Positions 34,300-43,508 of a stretch of DNA of 64,000 nt are shown in pieces. A program made the position numbers and the translations under genes. A model generated the notes under the pieces. It was not told the DNA's origin and made no database searches. It saw only the letters and a program-made list of their open reading frames with translations. The number at the start of each line of letters is the position of its first letter. Within the stretch, counting starts at the first letter, position 1. The stretch is from DATAEE01 sp036258175 (GTDB lineage: Bacteria; Acidobacteriota; Vicinamibacteria; Vicinamibacterales; 2-12-FULL-66-21), in NCBI GenBank assembly GCA_036258175.1, contig DATAEE010000006.1, positions 11,985-75,984 on the forward strand, in the 5' to 3' direction.

Positions 34300-35799
34300 C
34301 TAACTCGCTCTCTCTGCTACCGTTGCCAGCACGCGCTCGAACCGGGGATGGCTCTTGAGCGGCGCCAGGAGCGGCTCGATCTGGATCGTCCAGCCCCCGA
34401 AAAACGGGCCCTCGACGGCGAGGAGGCGCTCGAGCGCCTCGCAAGCCTCCTCCGGGGCGCCGGCGGCAACGCGCTCGAAGGCTTCGGTGAGGCGGGCCTC
34501 GGCGAGCCGGCCGCCGCGGCCAAGATCGGCGGCGGATTGACGCGCGCGATCCAGCTCCGCGGCCGCGGCCTGCGAATCGCCGTCACGTCCGGACGCGACC
34601 GCAAGCCCGACGTGCGAGCGCGCGTGCCCGGGAAACAACTCCAGCGCGCGCCGGAAACTCTCGGAGGCCAGGGGGAAATCGCCGAGCGCAATCGCGGCGA
34701 AGCCGAGGCCGTCGAACGCATTCATCGCGAACTCCGGCGCGTAGAGCTGCGTGTTCGGCACCGTCTCGCGCTGAAACTCCATCGTCGCTTCCGCGGCGTC
34801 GCCGCGGGCCAGGCGGACCAGGCCGAGGAGCCAGTGCAGACCGCGCGCCGGAAACCGCTCGCGGCGGCCGGCCTGCCGGTCCTGCACGATCACGCCTTCG
34901 CGCAACGCGTGTTCCGCGCGATCGAGATCGCCCCTCGCGATGTGCACCATCGCGATCTCGAAGTGACCGTACGCGAACTCCGAGTAGAGGTTGAGCGCCG
35001 TCCCGAGCGCCACGAGCCGCTCCGAGCCCCACGCGGCGTGGCCGTGCCGGAAGTGATGCGCCCAGTTGGCGGGATCGAGGCGGACAGCGTGGCGGGCCGA
35101 GGCCAGCGCCTCGTTCGCCCGGCCGGCGCTCACCAGCAGAAATGAGAGCGTGGCGTGCGCTTCGGCGAAATCGCGATCGAGCTCGATCGCGCGCTTCGCA
35201 TGATCGATGGCGGAGGCGAGCAGCGCGTGGTCCGGACGGTTGCGCGCCCGCGACAGCTCGTACTCGTAGAAGCGCGCGTTCGCGAGTCCGACGTGCGGTG
35301 CAGGGTAACGTGGGTCGAGCGATGCCGCGCGCGTGAAGTCGGCGATCGCCTTGCCGACCAGATCCGCATCCAGCGCCTCGAGCTTCAGCTTCCCGTCGGT
35401 GAAGGCCTGGGCCGCGTCGAGGCTCGACGTTTCCCGCGCCGATCGGATTGGCGCCGTCGCCGCCGGCTGCGGCGCCTCGACTACTGTGACCGGCGCGATG
35501 AAACGGTAGCCGCGCCGTGCGACCGTCTGAATGAAACGGGGAGACGCCGCGTTGTCCCCCAGCGCCTGCCGCAGATCCGAGACCGCCTGCGTCAGCGCGT
35601 TGTCGGTCACGACGACGTCGGGCCAGGCCGCGGCAAAGAGCGCTTCTTTGGTCACGAGATTGCCGGCGTGTGAGACGAGATGAAGCAGCAGCTCGACGAG
35701 CTTGGGCGAGAGCGGCACGGCGACCCCCTCGCGCATCAGCCGGTACGCGCCAGCCTCGATCTCGAAGGGGCCGAAGCGATAGCCGATCGGGGTCGGCAT
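34300..35799 (-). CDS. Winged-helix (OmpR/CadC-type) DNA-binding protein with TPR domain
   Basis: A 499-residue predicted transcription regulator without a receiver. Residues 5-105 form the trans_reg_C winged helix (FGPFEIEAGAYRLMREGVAV, LSPKLVELLLHLVSHAG, NALTQAVSDLRQALGD, FIQTVARRGYRFIAPV). A Pro/Ala linker follows, then about eight TPR-like helical pairs from about 150 to 480, for example AIDHAKRAIELDRDFAEAHA and SFRRALELFPGHARSHVGLA. There is no membrane segment, so unlike CadC it should be cytosolic; the TPR part probably binds a protein or small effector. It starts 31 bp after the pseudokinase/PEGA gene and may be co-expressed with it. Confidence 0.88.
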   Translation of the reverse strand: MPTPIGYRFGPFEIEAGAYRLMREGVAVPLSPKLVELLLHLVSHAGNLVTKEALFAAAWPDVVVTDNALTQAVSDLRQALGDNAASPRFIQTVARRGYRFIAPVTVVEAPQPAATAPIRSARETSSLDAAQAFTDGKLKLEALDADLVGKAIADFTRAASLDPRYPAPHVGLANARFYEYELSRARNRPDHALLASAIDHAKRAIELDRDFAEAHATLSFLLVSAGRANEALASARHAVRLDPANWAHHFRHGHAAWGSERLVALGTALNLYSEFAYGHFEIAMVHIARGDLDRAEHALREGVIVQDRQAGRRERFPARGLHWLLGLVRLARGDAAEATMEFQRETVPNTQLYAPEFAMNAFDGLGFAAIALGDFPLASESFRRALELFPGHARSHVGLAVASGRDGDSQAAAAELDRARQSAADLGRGGRLAEARLTEAFERVAAGAPEEACEALERLLAVEGPFFGGWTIQIEPLLAPLKSHPRFERVLATVAERAS

Positions 35800-35809
35800 G
35801 TGGCGCGGG

Positions 35810-35815
35810 ATTGTA
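35810..35815 (-). promoter_or_regulatory. Candidate -10 TACAAT for the winged-helix/TPR gene
   Basis: Minus-strand TACAAT ends 10 nt before the ATG at 35799, inside the 31-bp gap after the PEGA gene, so the regulator may also be transcribed on its own. Confidence 0.45.
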
Positions 35816-35830
35816 TAGCGAAAGCCGCAG

Positions 35831-38800
35831 CTACGGCTTCGTCATGTCCACCGAGACCGACGTGACTTCGTTGTGCTTGATCGTCGCGATGACCTTCCGC
35901 TCGCCGTGCTCAGGGTGTCTGAGGACGAGCGTATGCGTGCCGATCGGAACCCGGCGGTTCGTGATCGGCGTGGGTCCCATCTTGGTCTCGTCGATCCAGA
36001 CCTCGGCGTACGGAACGGCTGTCACCGTCAGCCGTCCGACTGGCGTGATGGTGAGCGTGCGTGTCTCGCCGGGGTCGACCTCGATCGTATGCACCTCGCG
36101 ATACCCCATTTCCTTGTTGACCGCGAGGATCTGCTGCTCGCCGGGCGGTAGCATGATCGGCTCGGAGCCGTTGCCCACCGACCGCCCGTTGACGCTCAAC
36201 TCCAGTTCGATTGGCGCAAACACCTTGACGAAGCCCGAGTACAGCTCCACGTCGACCAGCGCCTGTTCGCCGCGGACAACGTTGACTGTGCGGCGGACGG
36301 AGCCGATGCTGCTCTCGATCGTCACCGTGTGGGTTCCGACCGACGTGTTCGGCAGATCGAGCGGCGTCTCGCCCTGCAGCTTGCCGTCGACGTACACCTT
36401 GGCTCCAGGTGGCTCGGACGAAATCCGGAGACCTCCACGTCCCGCCGGTCGAACGCGCGACCAGGCGTACCGTTCGACGCGTGTCTTCCCTTCTTCGACG
36501 ACGATCGATTTCTCGTACGTCAGGCCGCGCCGGGTGAGCTTCAGCTCGTGCTTCCCTGCCGTGAGGGGAATCGTCAGCGGCGTCTTCCCCTTCAGCTCGT
36601 CGTCCACGTACACCTGACTGCCCGTGGGCGTCGTCTCCACCGTCAGCATCCCGGGCTCCGGGGCCACCACGGCAGATGACCAGCCGAACTTGAACGCGGC
36701 AAATCCTGCCACTGCGAGCACGACGATGATGGCGGCGAACTTCCACAGGCTGAAGCCCGGCCGCTCCGGCATCTCGATCATCGCCGGCGGGCGCAACTGA
36801 GGTTCCGGCCGCGCCGTGAAGCCGACGTTCCGATCGCGCGTGCGCGCGCGCGCGACCACGTCGGCAGACGGATCCTTCAGCCGGATGGGCGCCGGAGGCG
36901 ACGGCGGCGTTGCCAGCACCGGCGGGGCGACGGTCCTCGGAGACATCGCCGGGAAGATCGGCGACGGCGGTGGCAACGGAACGACACCAGGCGGCGGAAT
37001 ATCCGGTAGCGCCGCTGACGGAAACGGAGACGCCGGGGCCGGAAGCGGAGCCACACCCGGAGGCGGAATGTCAGGCAGCACGTACGCAAGAGCGGGCGGC
37101 GCCGGCGGCGGCGGGGGCGGCGTGACGTGAACGGCCGGCGGCGCCTGAGGATCCGGTTCGCGCCTGTGCACCTTGAGCTTCTTCGGCTTCTTCTTCTTTC
37201 TGTCGGTGTCGCGCGATTCTTCCGGCGCGGGCGTCGGCACCATCGCGGGCGCGAGCGGAGGCGGCGCGATCGGTGCGGGCGCCGGCTCCGCGACCGGCGG
37301 AGGCTCGGGCGCTGCAACTGCGACGGGCTCGGGCGCGGCGACAGGCGGAGGAGCAATCATCCGCGGCGACGGCTCCGGCGCCGGTGGCGCAACTGGCGGC
37401 GGCTCAGGTTCGATCCATGCCGGAGCCGCCGCCGCTGGCGGTACCGGAGGCTCGACCGGCGGCGGCGCGGGCGGCGGCGCCGAGTGCGGAACCGGGAAAG
37501 GCGAAGCGAGCTTGTGGACCAGCCGCTCGAGCCGTTCGAGCACGGTCATGTGCGCGACTTCGGGCTCGGCCGTCGGCGGTTGATCGAACGACGTTTCGAA
37601 CGGCGCCGGAGGCGCCGGCGGCGGCAGCGGCGCAGGTTCGGGCTCGGGCCGCCGCTCGCGGCGAAGCGCGCGGAACAGACCCGGCGGCTCTGGCAGAGCA
37701 GCCACCGGCGAAGGATCCTTGACGATCGGCTCGAGCACCGGCTTCGGCGCAGGCCCCGCCGGCGCGTTGAATGTGAACTCGAAGTGCGACTCGGGCGGCG
37801 GCGGCGCCGCAGGCGGTTCGAGCCACGACTCGCGGCGCGGGGGCTCGAAGACCACTCGTTCCGGCGTGAAAACCGGTTCGGGATCCGAGATGGGCGCGAA
37901 TTCGGGTCCGGGCGTGAAGTTCTCGAGCGGTGCCGGCTCCGGCTTCGACAACACCACAGGTTCCGGCTCCGGTATCCACGCGGGCGGCGGCGGCTCGAAT
38001 TCTGGCTCGGGCGCCCTGATCACGAACCGCTCCGGTTCCACAACCTTGACGGGCTCCGGCTCCAGAGCTGCAACAGGCTCGGGCTCGGGGAACGTGAACA
38101 CGATCGGTTCCGACTCGGGGATCAGGATCGGTTCCGGATCGGGCGTTGCGAACACGATCGACTCGATCTTCGGCAGCGGCTCGATCTTCGCCAGCGGCCT
38201 CAAAGGCGCCGGCGCAGGCGGCGGCACGATTCGAATGGCCGGAGGCGGGCTTGCCGCGCCGAAGCCAGAGGCGAAGGCGGGAGGCGGCGCTTCGACAACC
38301 TGCGGCGGCCGCACGACGTCATGCAGGAACGTCACGAGCGCGCTGCGCGATCCCGCGAGGCCTCCGCCGTCGAACGTGAGCTGCCCGAAGCTCGCGCACG
38401 CGTGCGCCACGTTGCCGAATCCCTGGCGACCCTCGAGGTTGAGCGCGCGCTCGAGCCATGCGCGCAGTCCGGTCGCGAGATCGTCGCCGCCGCTGATGAG
38501 CGCCACGTCGCTGACCTCGGCGACCAGGGCCGGGATCTTGTGCGGGTATTCCCTGGCCTCGATCGGACGGCCGAGCGCCATCGCGATCAGCACCAGCGCG
38601 ATCTGTCGCGCGTCGGATGCCTCGTCGAACGTCGCGCCGTCGGCGGCGCCGGCAACACCGAGGTCGCTCCACAACCGTGACGGGGAGAATCGAAGCCGCG
38701 GCAGGATCGGCGCGAAGATGTAGTCGGTCAGTCCGACGTCACCGGTCTCGGAAATAACGATGCGCGATGGCGCAATCGCGCCGTGAACCATCTTGAGCGC

Positions 38801-39184
38801 GCCAGAAAAAGAGGCCATCGCGAGCAGCAGCTCGCCGGCGGTCTGGAGCGCGGCCGCGATGTCAGGAAAGACGTTGCGTTCTTTTGCGATCTCGAGAAGA
38901 TCCGACAGCCGCTCGCCCGGCATGTAGTCCGACACGACGACGACCTGGCCGGTGATGCGGTCGCGGTCGACGTCGCGCGCGCGAGGAAACCGCGGGTCCG
39001 TCAGTTTCGAGACGCGGTCGATCTGCGCGCCAAGGGCCGCCTCGAACGCGGCGAGCTCGGGGCGGACTCGCAGGCGCTCGCGCACTTCGCCCAACGGCCG
39101 ATCGAAGCCAAGCACACGCTCGCCCAGACCGTCCCGGAAGCCGGACGAAGACACGAACGTACGGATCTCAGCCTTTGCCGCCAC
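35831..39184 (-). CDS. Membrane protein: kinase-like (pseudokinase) domain, Pro-rich region, four PEGA repeats
   Basis: A 1117-residue multidomain protein. Residues 1-290 resemble the C-lobe of a Ser/Thr kinase: HGAIAPSRIVISETGDVGL stands where HRDLKPxNI belongs and LTDYIF where DFG belongs, so the catalytic Asp, Lys and DFG are lost and no glycine loop or AIK is seen. Residues 300-800 are extremely Pro/Glu/Ala-rich, a likely extended cytosolic or envelope-spanning linker. One membrane helix lies at about 813-833 (FAAIIVVLAVAGFAAFKFG). Residues 845-1117 hold four PEGA modules (GMLTVETTPTGSQVYVDD, GGLRISSEPPGAKVYVDG, a divergent third, GRLTVTAVPYAEVWIDE), expected outside the inner membrane and able to bind cell-wall or surface polymers. 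Partner and signal unknown. Confidence 0.85.
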   Translation of the reverse strand: MAAKAEIRTFVSSSGFRDGLGERVLGFDRPLGEVRERLRVRPELAAFEAALGAQIDRVSKLTDPRFPRARDVDRDRITGQVVVVSDYMPGERLSDLLEIAKERNVFPDIAAALQTAGELLLAMASFSGALKMVHGAIAPSRIVISETGDVGLTDYIFAPILPRLRFSPSRLWSDLGVAGAADGATFDEASDARQIALVLIAMALGRPIEAREYPHKIPALVAEVSDVALISGGDDLATGLRAWLERALNLEGRQGFGNVAHACASFGQLTFDGGGLAGSRSALVTFLHDVVRPPQVVEAPPPAFASGFGAASPPPAIRIVPPPAPAPLRPLAKIEPLPKIESIVFATPDPEPILIPESEPIVFTFPEPEPVAALEPEPVKVVEPERFVIRAPEPEFEPPPPAWIPEPEPVVLSKPEPAPLENFTPGPEFAPISDPEPVFTPERVVFEPPRRESWLEPPAAPPPPESHFEFTFNAPAGPAPKPVLEPIVKDPSPVAALPEPPGLFRALRRERRPEPEPAPLPPPAPPAPFETSFDQPPTAEPEVAHMTVLERLERLVHKLASPFPVPHSAPPPAPPPVEPPVPPAAAAPAWIEPEPPPVAPPAPEPSPRMIAPPPVAAPEPVAVAAPEPPPVAEPAPAPIAPPPLAPAMVPTPAPEESRDTDRKKKKPKKLKVHRREPDPQAPPAVHVTPPPPPPAPPALAYVLPDIPPPGVAPLPAPASPFPSAALPDIPPPGVVPLPPPSPIFPAMSPRTVAPPVLATPPSPPAPIRLKDPSADVVARARTRDRNVGFTARPEPQLRPPAMIEMPERPGFSLWKFAAIIVVLAVAGFAAFKFGWSSAVVAPEPGMLTVETTPTGSQVYVDDELKGKTPLTIPLTAGKHELKLTRRGLTYEKSIVVEEGKTRVERYAWSRVRPAGRGGLRISSEPPGAKVYVDGKLQGETPLDLPNTSVGTHTVTIESSIGSVRRTVNVVRGEQALVDVELYSGFVKVFAPIELELSVNGRSVGNGSEPIMLPPGEQQILAVNKEMGYREVHTIEVDPGETRTLTITPVGRLTVTAVPYAEVWIDETKMGPTPITNRRVPIGTHTLVLRHPEHGERKVIATIKHNEVTSVSVDMTKP

Positions 39185-39291
39185 GTGAACTGTGACAAGT
39201 CTGCAACCGCCGGACCACAGCTAATTTCTGGCCTTCGGGCGTGTACCGAACAGATGCAGTGCCTGACTGTCACAACACGAAGCCGTGACTT

Positions 39292-41346
39292 TCAGTTCTG
39301 TAAGTGGCTTACGATCCGCGAGATGGCGTCCCCTTCGACGATGCGGTCCACGACCTCCATCCCGCGGACAACCCTTGCAAACACCGTGTAGCGGTGATCG
39401 AGGCGTGGATTGTCCACGAGGTTGATGAAGATCTGTGCGTCCCCGGTGTCGTGGCCGCGCGTCGAGATACCGAGGGTGCCGCGATCGTGCGACACGAGGC
39501 CGACTTCGTCACGCATGTAGGGATCGTGCCCCGCGTACTCGTTCGCGCCAGGGCTCCCGCCCTGGATCACGAAGTCCGGCTCGACGCGATGGAACGTGAG
39601 GCCGTCGTACACGCGTTGCCGCGCGAGCCGGACGAATCTGGCCACCGTCGCGGACGCCTCCTCGGGCATCAACACCAGCTCGAACGAACCGCCAGACGCC
39701 ATCGTGACTGTAGCGCGATGCGGCCGGGCGAGGAGATCGGTGAGCTCTTCGTTCGTGAACGGAACTGATTTGGGCGACGACGGAGGAACTGAGACCGCGA
39801 CGCCGCGTGCCGCCAGCGCTTCGGCGATCGCCGTCAGTGGATCCCGCGCGGTGTCGCTGCGCTTGGCGACCAGACGATCAAACGCCGCCCGGAGCGCCGA
39901 AACCGCACCCGGATGTTTGCTGTCCTTAAACAAGCGCGCAGCAGTCAGTACGAGTTGATAGTCATCGGCGTTCAAGGCTTCCGCGATGAGGGCATCGTCT
40001 TCGCGCGGTGTTCTTGTGCCGAGGATTTCGATCGCAGCCTCGCGAACGTTGGGATGGGAATCGCGCGCCAGTCGACGAAGCGTCCCCAGGTCCGACAGGT
40101 TGCCGGCGGAACGCGCCGCGTACATCCGCGTTTGCCAGACGCGAGACTGGGCGTGCGCGCGTACGAGCTCCGGCGCGCGATCGCAGGAGGGCGACTTCGG
40201 TCCGGAGTCGCGTCGCGTGCAGGCCGTCGCGAGTGAACCGAGCGCAGAGGCCGCCAGATGCCAGCGTCCTTCCCGATCCCTCGTCGGGGCGCTTGCGAGG
40301 CTGACGAGCGTCGCCAGCGCAGGAGCGGAATCGGCATTGCATGGCTGCGCAAGCGTTGCCGCCGCCCGGCGCGCGACGTGCGCGTCCACGTCGCGCGTGA
40401 GAGGGACGATGGCGGCGCACGGAATCGTTGCCGATTGACCGAGCGAGCGCAGCGCCTCGAATCGCACCTGCGGCGATGCGTCTTTGAGCGCCGCGACGCT
40501 TCGCGCAACGCCGCCCGGCAGCGCCGCGCCGTGCTGCACGGCCAGACGCCGCACCTGCCAGTCGCGATCGGTGAACGCGAAGACAGCCGCGTCATCAGTC
40601 ACTGCCGATGACACACCAAGGGTCTGGACTGCCAGACGTCGCACGCGCGCGTACCGCTCAGCTTCCATTGCGGCTCCGACGGTCGGGAACGTGCTGCGAG
40701 TGGCCTCCTCGAGCGCCTTGATGGTTTCCGGTGCCGGACTGCGAGTGGTGTTTGGACGGCGGGCGAACAGGCGGCTCAGCCCGCGAACGGCGCCGTCAAC
40801 TTCGACCATGGATCGCCTGGAAAGCCGGCCGGCCGTTCCGGTCGCAACGCGTGTCGAGTCGAACAACGAGGCATACGTTGCCAGCGTGCGTTGGACGGCA
40901 GAGACATCTTCTGCGGAGTACTCGAGGCGTCCGAGCGTCTGAAGCAGCGCGCCTCGGACGGCTGCATCCGGCTCGCGGGAAAGCCGCTCGGTCAGAACCG
41001 CTGCCGCGCGCCGCACATTCCCGCCGGAGACATTGAACACCGACTGTCCAACGGCATTCGCTGCCTCGCGCCGGACACCGGCGTCACCATCCTCGAGCAG
41101 AGCCGCGATTCGATCGAGAAGTTCCGGCCGCTCGAGCCGCCCGAGCGCGCGGACCGCAGCGCGGCGCACCGCCGGATCGTTGCTCTTTGTCCCGTCGAGA
41201 ATGGCCTCGAGGTCGGCCGCGGTGGGAGCACGCGCGTCTTCCGCGACGAGAATCGCGTGGATTCTGCGAGCTTCGACGCTGATCGTCTGCTGAATGGGAA
41301 GTGCGGTCGCGAGCGCCAGCGCGACGATGTTTCCAAAACCCAGCAT
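39292..41346 (-). CDS. HEAT-repeat protein fused to a C-terminal cyclophilin domain, exported
   Basis: A 684-residue protein. A signal peptide (LGFGNIVALALATALPI) is followed by about 500 residues of HEAT-like helical repeats (NDPAVRRAAVRALGRL, GDAGVRREAANAVGQS, ASPQVRFEALRSLGQS, SHPNVREAAIEILGTR) and then a cyclophilin domain from about 530 with TVARFVRLARQRVYDGLTFH, FHRVEPDFVIQGG, RGTLGISTRGHDTGDAQIF and ARVVRGMEVVDRI. A periplasmic folding helper or scaffold with prolyl isomerase activity is likely. The ATG at 41346 starts the signal peptide directly. Upstream lies a GC hairpin (41368-41391). Confidence 0.88.
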   Translation of the reverse strand: MLGFGNIVALALATALPIQQTISVEARRIHAILVAEDARAPTAADLEAILDGTKSNDPAVRRAAVRALGRLERPELLDRIAALLEDGDAGVRREAANAVGQSVFNVSGGNVRRAAAVLTERLSREPDAAVRGALLQTLGRLEYSAEDVSAVQRTLATYASLFDSTRVATGTAGRLSRRSMVEVDGAVRGLSRLFARRPNTTRSPAPETIKALEEATRSTFPTVGAAMEAERYARVRRLAVQTLGVSSAVTDDAAVFAFTDRDWQVRRLAVQHGAALPGGVARSVAALKDASPQVRFEALRSLGQSATIPCAAIVPLTRDVDAHVARRAAATLAQPCNADSAPALATLVSLASAPTRDREGRWHLAASALGSLATACTRRDSGPKSPSCDRAPELVRAHAQSRVWQTRMYAARSAGNLSDLGTLRRLARDSHPNVREAAIEILGTRTPREDDALIAEALNADDYQLVLTAARLFKDSKHPGAVSALRAAFDRLVAKRSDTARDPLTAIAEALAARGVAVSVPPSSPKSVPFTNEELTDLLARPHRATVTMASGGSFELVLMPEEASATVARFVRLARQRVYDGLTFHRVEPDFVIQGGSPGANEYAGHDPYMRDEVGLVSHDRGTLGISTRGHDTGDAQIFINLVDNPRLDHRYTVFARVVRGMEVVDRIVEGDAISRIVSHLQN

Positions 41347-41367
41347 CCAGCTATCAATAATTAGAAT

Positions 41368-41391
41368 GCGCTGGGGCCCCACCCCCAGCGC
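41368..41391. repeat. GC hairpin upstream of the HEAT-cyclophilin gene
   Basis: GCGCTGGGG (41368-41376) pairs perfectly with CCCCAGCGC (41383-41391) around a 6-nt loop. It lies 60 bp past the DPP III stop (minus strand) and before the next start, so it may end or protect the DPP III transcript. No T-tract. Confidence 0.5.
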
Positions 41392-41451
41392 CTGCCACGC
41401 CTCGCTCGCGCTCGGCGCGCGGTTTCGCGCATCTGGGCGAATCCAAGCAGG

Positions 41452-43500
41452 TCAGTCCGTCGGTGGCGTGCGCTTGCCCGAGTACTCCAGCATCTGCTGC
41501 GTCAGATCCTGCGGGTAGCTGATCTTGACGTCGGTGATCTTTCCCGACGAATCGGTCACGGCCTCGAGGCGCGGCTGCACGAAACCCGTGTAGGACGGCA
41601 TCTTCAATCGATCGACGCGCGCGACGACCTCGTCCCGCAGCCTTGGATCGAAGTGAACGCCGTGGGTCTCGAACAGCTCCTTCGCGGCGACGTAATCCCC
41701 CTCGCCCTTAATTCGCTGAACCTCGCCGAGCAGGCGGCCGACGCCGTCACGAAACACGTTGGCATCCACCAATACGTAGTACGTCTTTCCGTCGCGATTT
41801 CGAACCTCGATCGCCTTCGTGTTTGCCATGAGCCACCGCACGATCATCTGGCGGTTGCGCATGTGGTCTTCTTCGATCTGCGTGCCCTCACGAACGCGAC
41901 GAAGCTGAACGAGCGCGTTCTTGGCATACGACTCGAACTGGGTGCGGACGATGTCCTGCTGATTGGCTGCGTCCAGGATTCCCAGCTCCGCCAGCTTCGG
42001 GTCCGGCAGGAAGTACAGCGCGACGAGATCCGCCCGCGCCTCCTCGAGCGCCGAGAACTGCTCTTTCAAGGCTTCCTGAGGCGAGCCCTTCAGCCGCTCC
42101 GACACGCGGCCCGAGGCGTGCCCGATGACTTCGTGCAGGTTGGTGTGCAGCTCGTCCGAAAAGCTGCCCCACTTTTCCGCGCGCTGCACCTCGTCGTCGC
42201 TCCAGGCGAACTCCTTACGGAATTCCGGCGCCTGCGACTTGTCGTACGCGTAGGTCACGTTCGAGAGCGAGACCGATTTGCTTCCGTGTTTTTCGCGGAT
42301 CGCCTGATCATTCGGCAGGTTAATGCCGACGGGCGTGACGGGACCCGAGTCGCCCGTCTCGATGACGACGTCGATGGCGTTGGCGGTGATGCCGTGGACG
42401 CCCGGCTTCCGGTACTTCGGATTCCAGGGCATCCGGTCCTCGAACCACTGCGCCGCGTCGGCCAGTTTCCGGATGTCCTCGGTCTTCTCCCGATTCACGT
42501 AGAACACGAGCGCTTCCCAGGAGCCCTTGATGCCGCGCGGGTCCATGTAGACCTCGATGAACCCGTTGATCGTGTCGACCGGCGAGTCCTTGTCCTGGAC
42601 CCACGCGATGTCGTAGGCGACGCGATCCGCCGTCTCACCGGTCCGGTACCACTTCACCAGCGCCTTGAGCGCATGCGCCATTGGCTCGGTCGCGAACCCG
42701 GCCGCGGCTTCGAGGTGCCCGATGACGCGGTCAATCTCCCGGTCGTAACGGCCATCGTCCTTGTAGACTTCCTCGACGAGCTTGCCGTCGCGCTTCACGA
42801 GGCGGGAATTAAGGCCGTACTTCTCGCTGAATCCCTTCAGGTCCTCCATGGTCACGCCGGAGTACAGGTTGTTGGCGCTCGACGCCAGGATGTCTTTTCC
42901 GGGCCCGGGCGTCTTGTTCGTCACGATCGGATCGAACGAGAGATCGAAAAAGAGCGGACGCATCCGCGTGAGCATGGCGTCGAGCGTCTCGCCCCCCGCC
43001 AGCGGGAACGTGGCACCGGTGGCGGAGGCCTGTTTCGCCGCCGCTGAAAACGCCTCCGGCGTCGTCTTCAGGACGAATTTCCGGGCGGTGAGGTTGTTGT
43101 ACGGACCGGAATTGATCCAGAAGAGCTTCGTGTACCGCCGGATCTCGTCGAGCGTGCCCTGGTCGATGCCGCCGGCGTGCGTGAGAATTTGTTCGAGCAC
43201 CTCGCGCATCTCGAGGTTGTGCCGGTAGCGCTGGTCGTAATAGATGTCGCGGCCCGCGATCGCCGCCTGATACAGATGCCAGATCAGGATCTTTTCTTTG
43301 AGGGGAAGCGCTTCGAAGCCATCCGCGTAGAGCTGCGCCACCGCCGCGTCATCCACACGCTCGAGCAGATATTTTCTGCCGGCATCGACTTCGGATGCCG
43401 GTTTCGCGTCTTGCACCGCCGCCAGAGCCGGTTCGGGACCATCGCCGCAGCCACTGGTTACGGCGGCTCCCACGACAACAGTCATCAGGAGTCCTCTCAT
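41452..43500 (-). CDS. Dipeptidyl peptidase III-like zinc peptidase (M49), lipoprotein
   Basis: A 682-residue zinc exopeptidase expected to release dipeptides. The N-terminus ends in a lipobox (TSGC), so it should be a lipoprotein in the envelope, unlike cytosolic eukaryotic DPP III. The M49 motifs are HEVIGH (456-461; the usual HELLGH with changed middle residues) and EEARAD (486-491), giving the zinc ligands and catalytic Glu. GVHGITANAIDVVIETGDSG and NAYDKSQAPEF-type segments lie before them. Length is normal for bacterial M49. A TAGAAT box stands 13 nt before the ATG, inside the end of the neighbouring gene. Confidence 0.9.
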   Translation of the reverse strand: MRGLLMTVVVGAAVTSGCGDGPEPALAAVQDAKPASEVDAGRKYLLERVDDAAVAQLYADGFEALPLKEKILIWHLYQAAIAGRDIYYDQRYRHNLEMREVLEQILTHAGGIDQGTLDEIRRYTKLFWINSGPYNNLTARKFVLKTTPEAFSAAAKQASATGATFPLAGGETLDAMLTRMRPLFFDLSFDPIVTNKTPGPGKDILASSANNLYSGVTMEDLKGFSEKYGLNSRLVKRDGKLVEEVYKDDGRYDREIDRVIGHLEAAAGFATEPMAHALKALVKWYRTGETADRVAYDIAWVQDKDSPVDTINGFIEVYMDPRGIKGSWEALVFYVNREKTEDIRKLADAAQWFEDRMPWNPKYRKPGVHGITANAIDVVIETGDSGPVTPVGINLPNDQAIREKHGSKSVSLSNVTYAYDKSQAPEFRKEFAWSDDEVQRAEKWGSFSDELHTNLHEVIGHASGRVSERLKGSPQEALKEQFSALEEARADLVALYFLPDPKLAELGILDAANQQDIVRTQFESYAKNALVQLRRVREGTQIEEDHMRNRQMIVRWLMANTKAIEVRNRDGKTYYVLVDANVFRDGVGRLLGEVQRIKGEGDYVAAKELFETHGVHFDPRLRDEVVARVDRLKMPSYTGFVQPRLEAVTDSSGKITDVKISYPQDLTQQMLEYSGKRTPPTD

Positions 43501-43508
43501 TCAGCTAC

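Noticed and set aside
37127..38680. Long Arg/Gly-rich open frame on the plus strand opposite the PEGA protein
   Set aside because: It is the antisense of the Pro-rich linker; GC-rich codon bias opens the opposite strand. No start signal and no domain.
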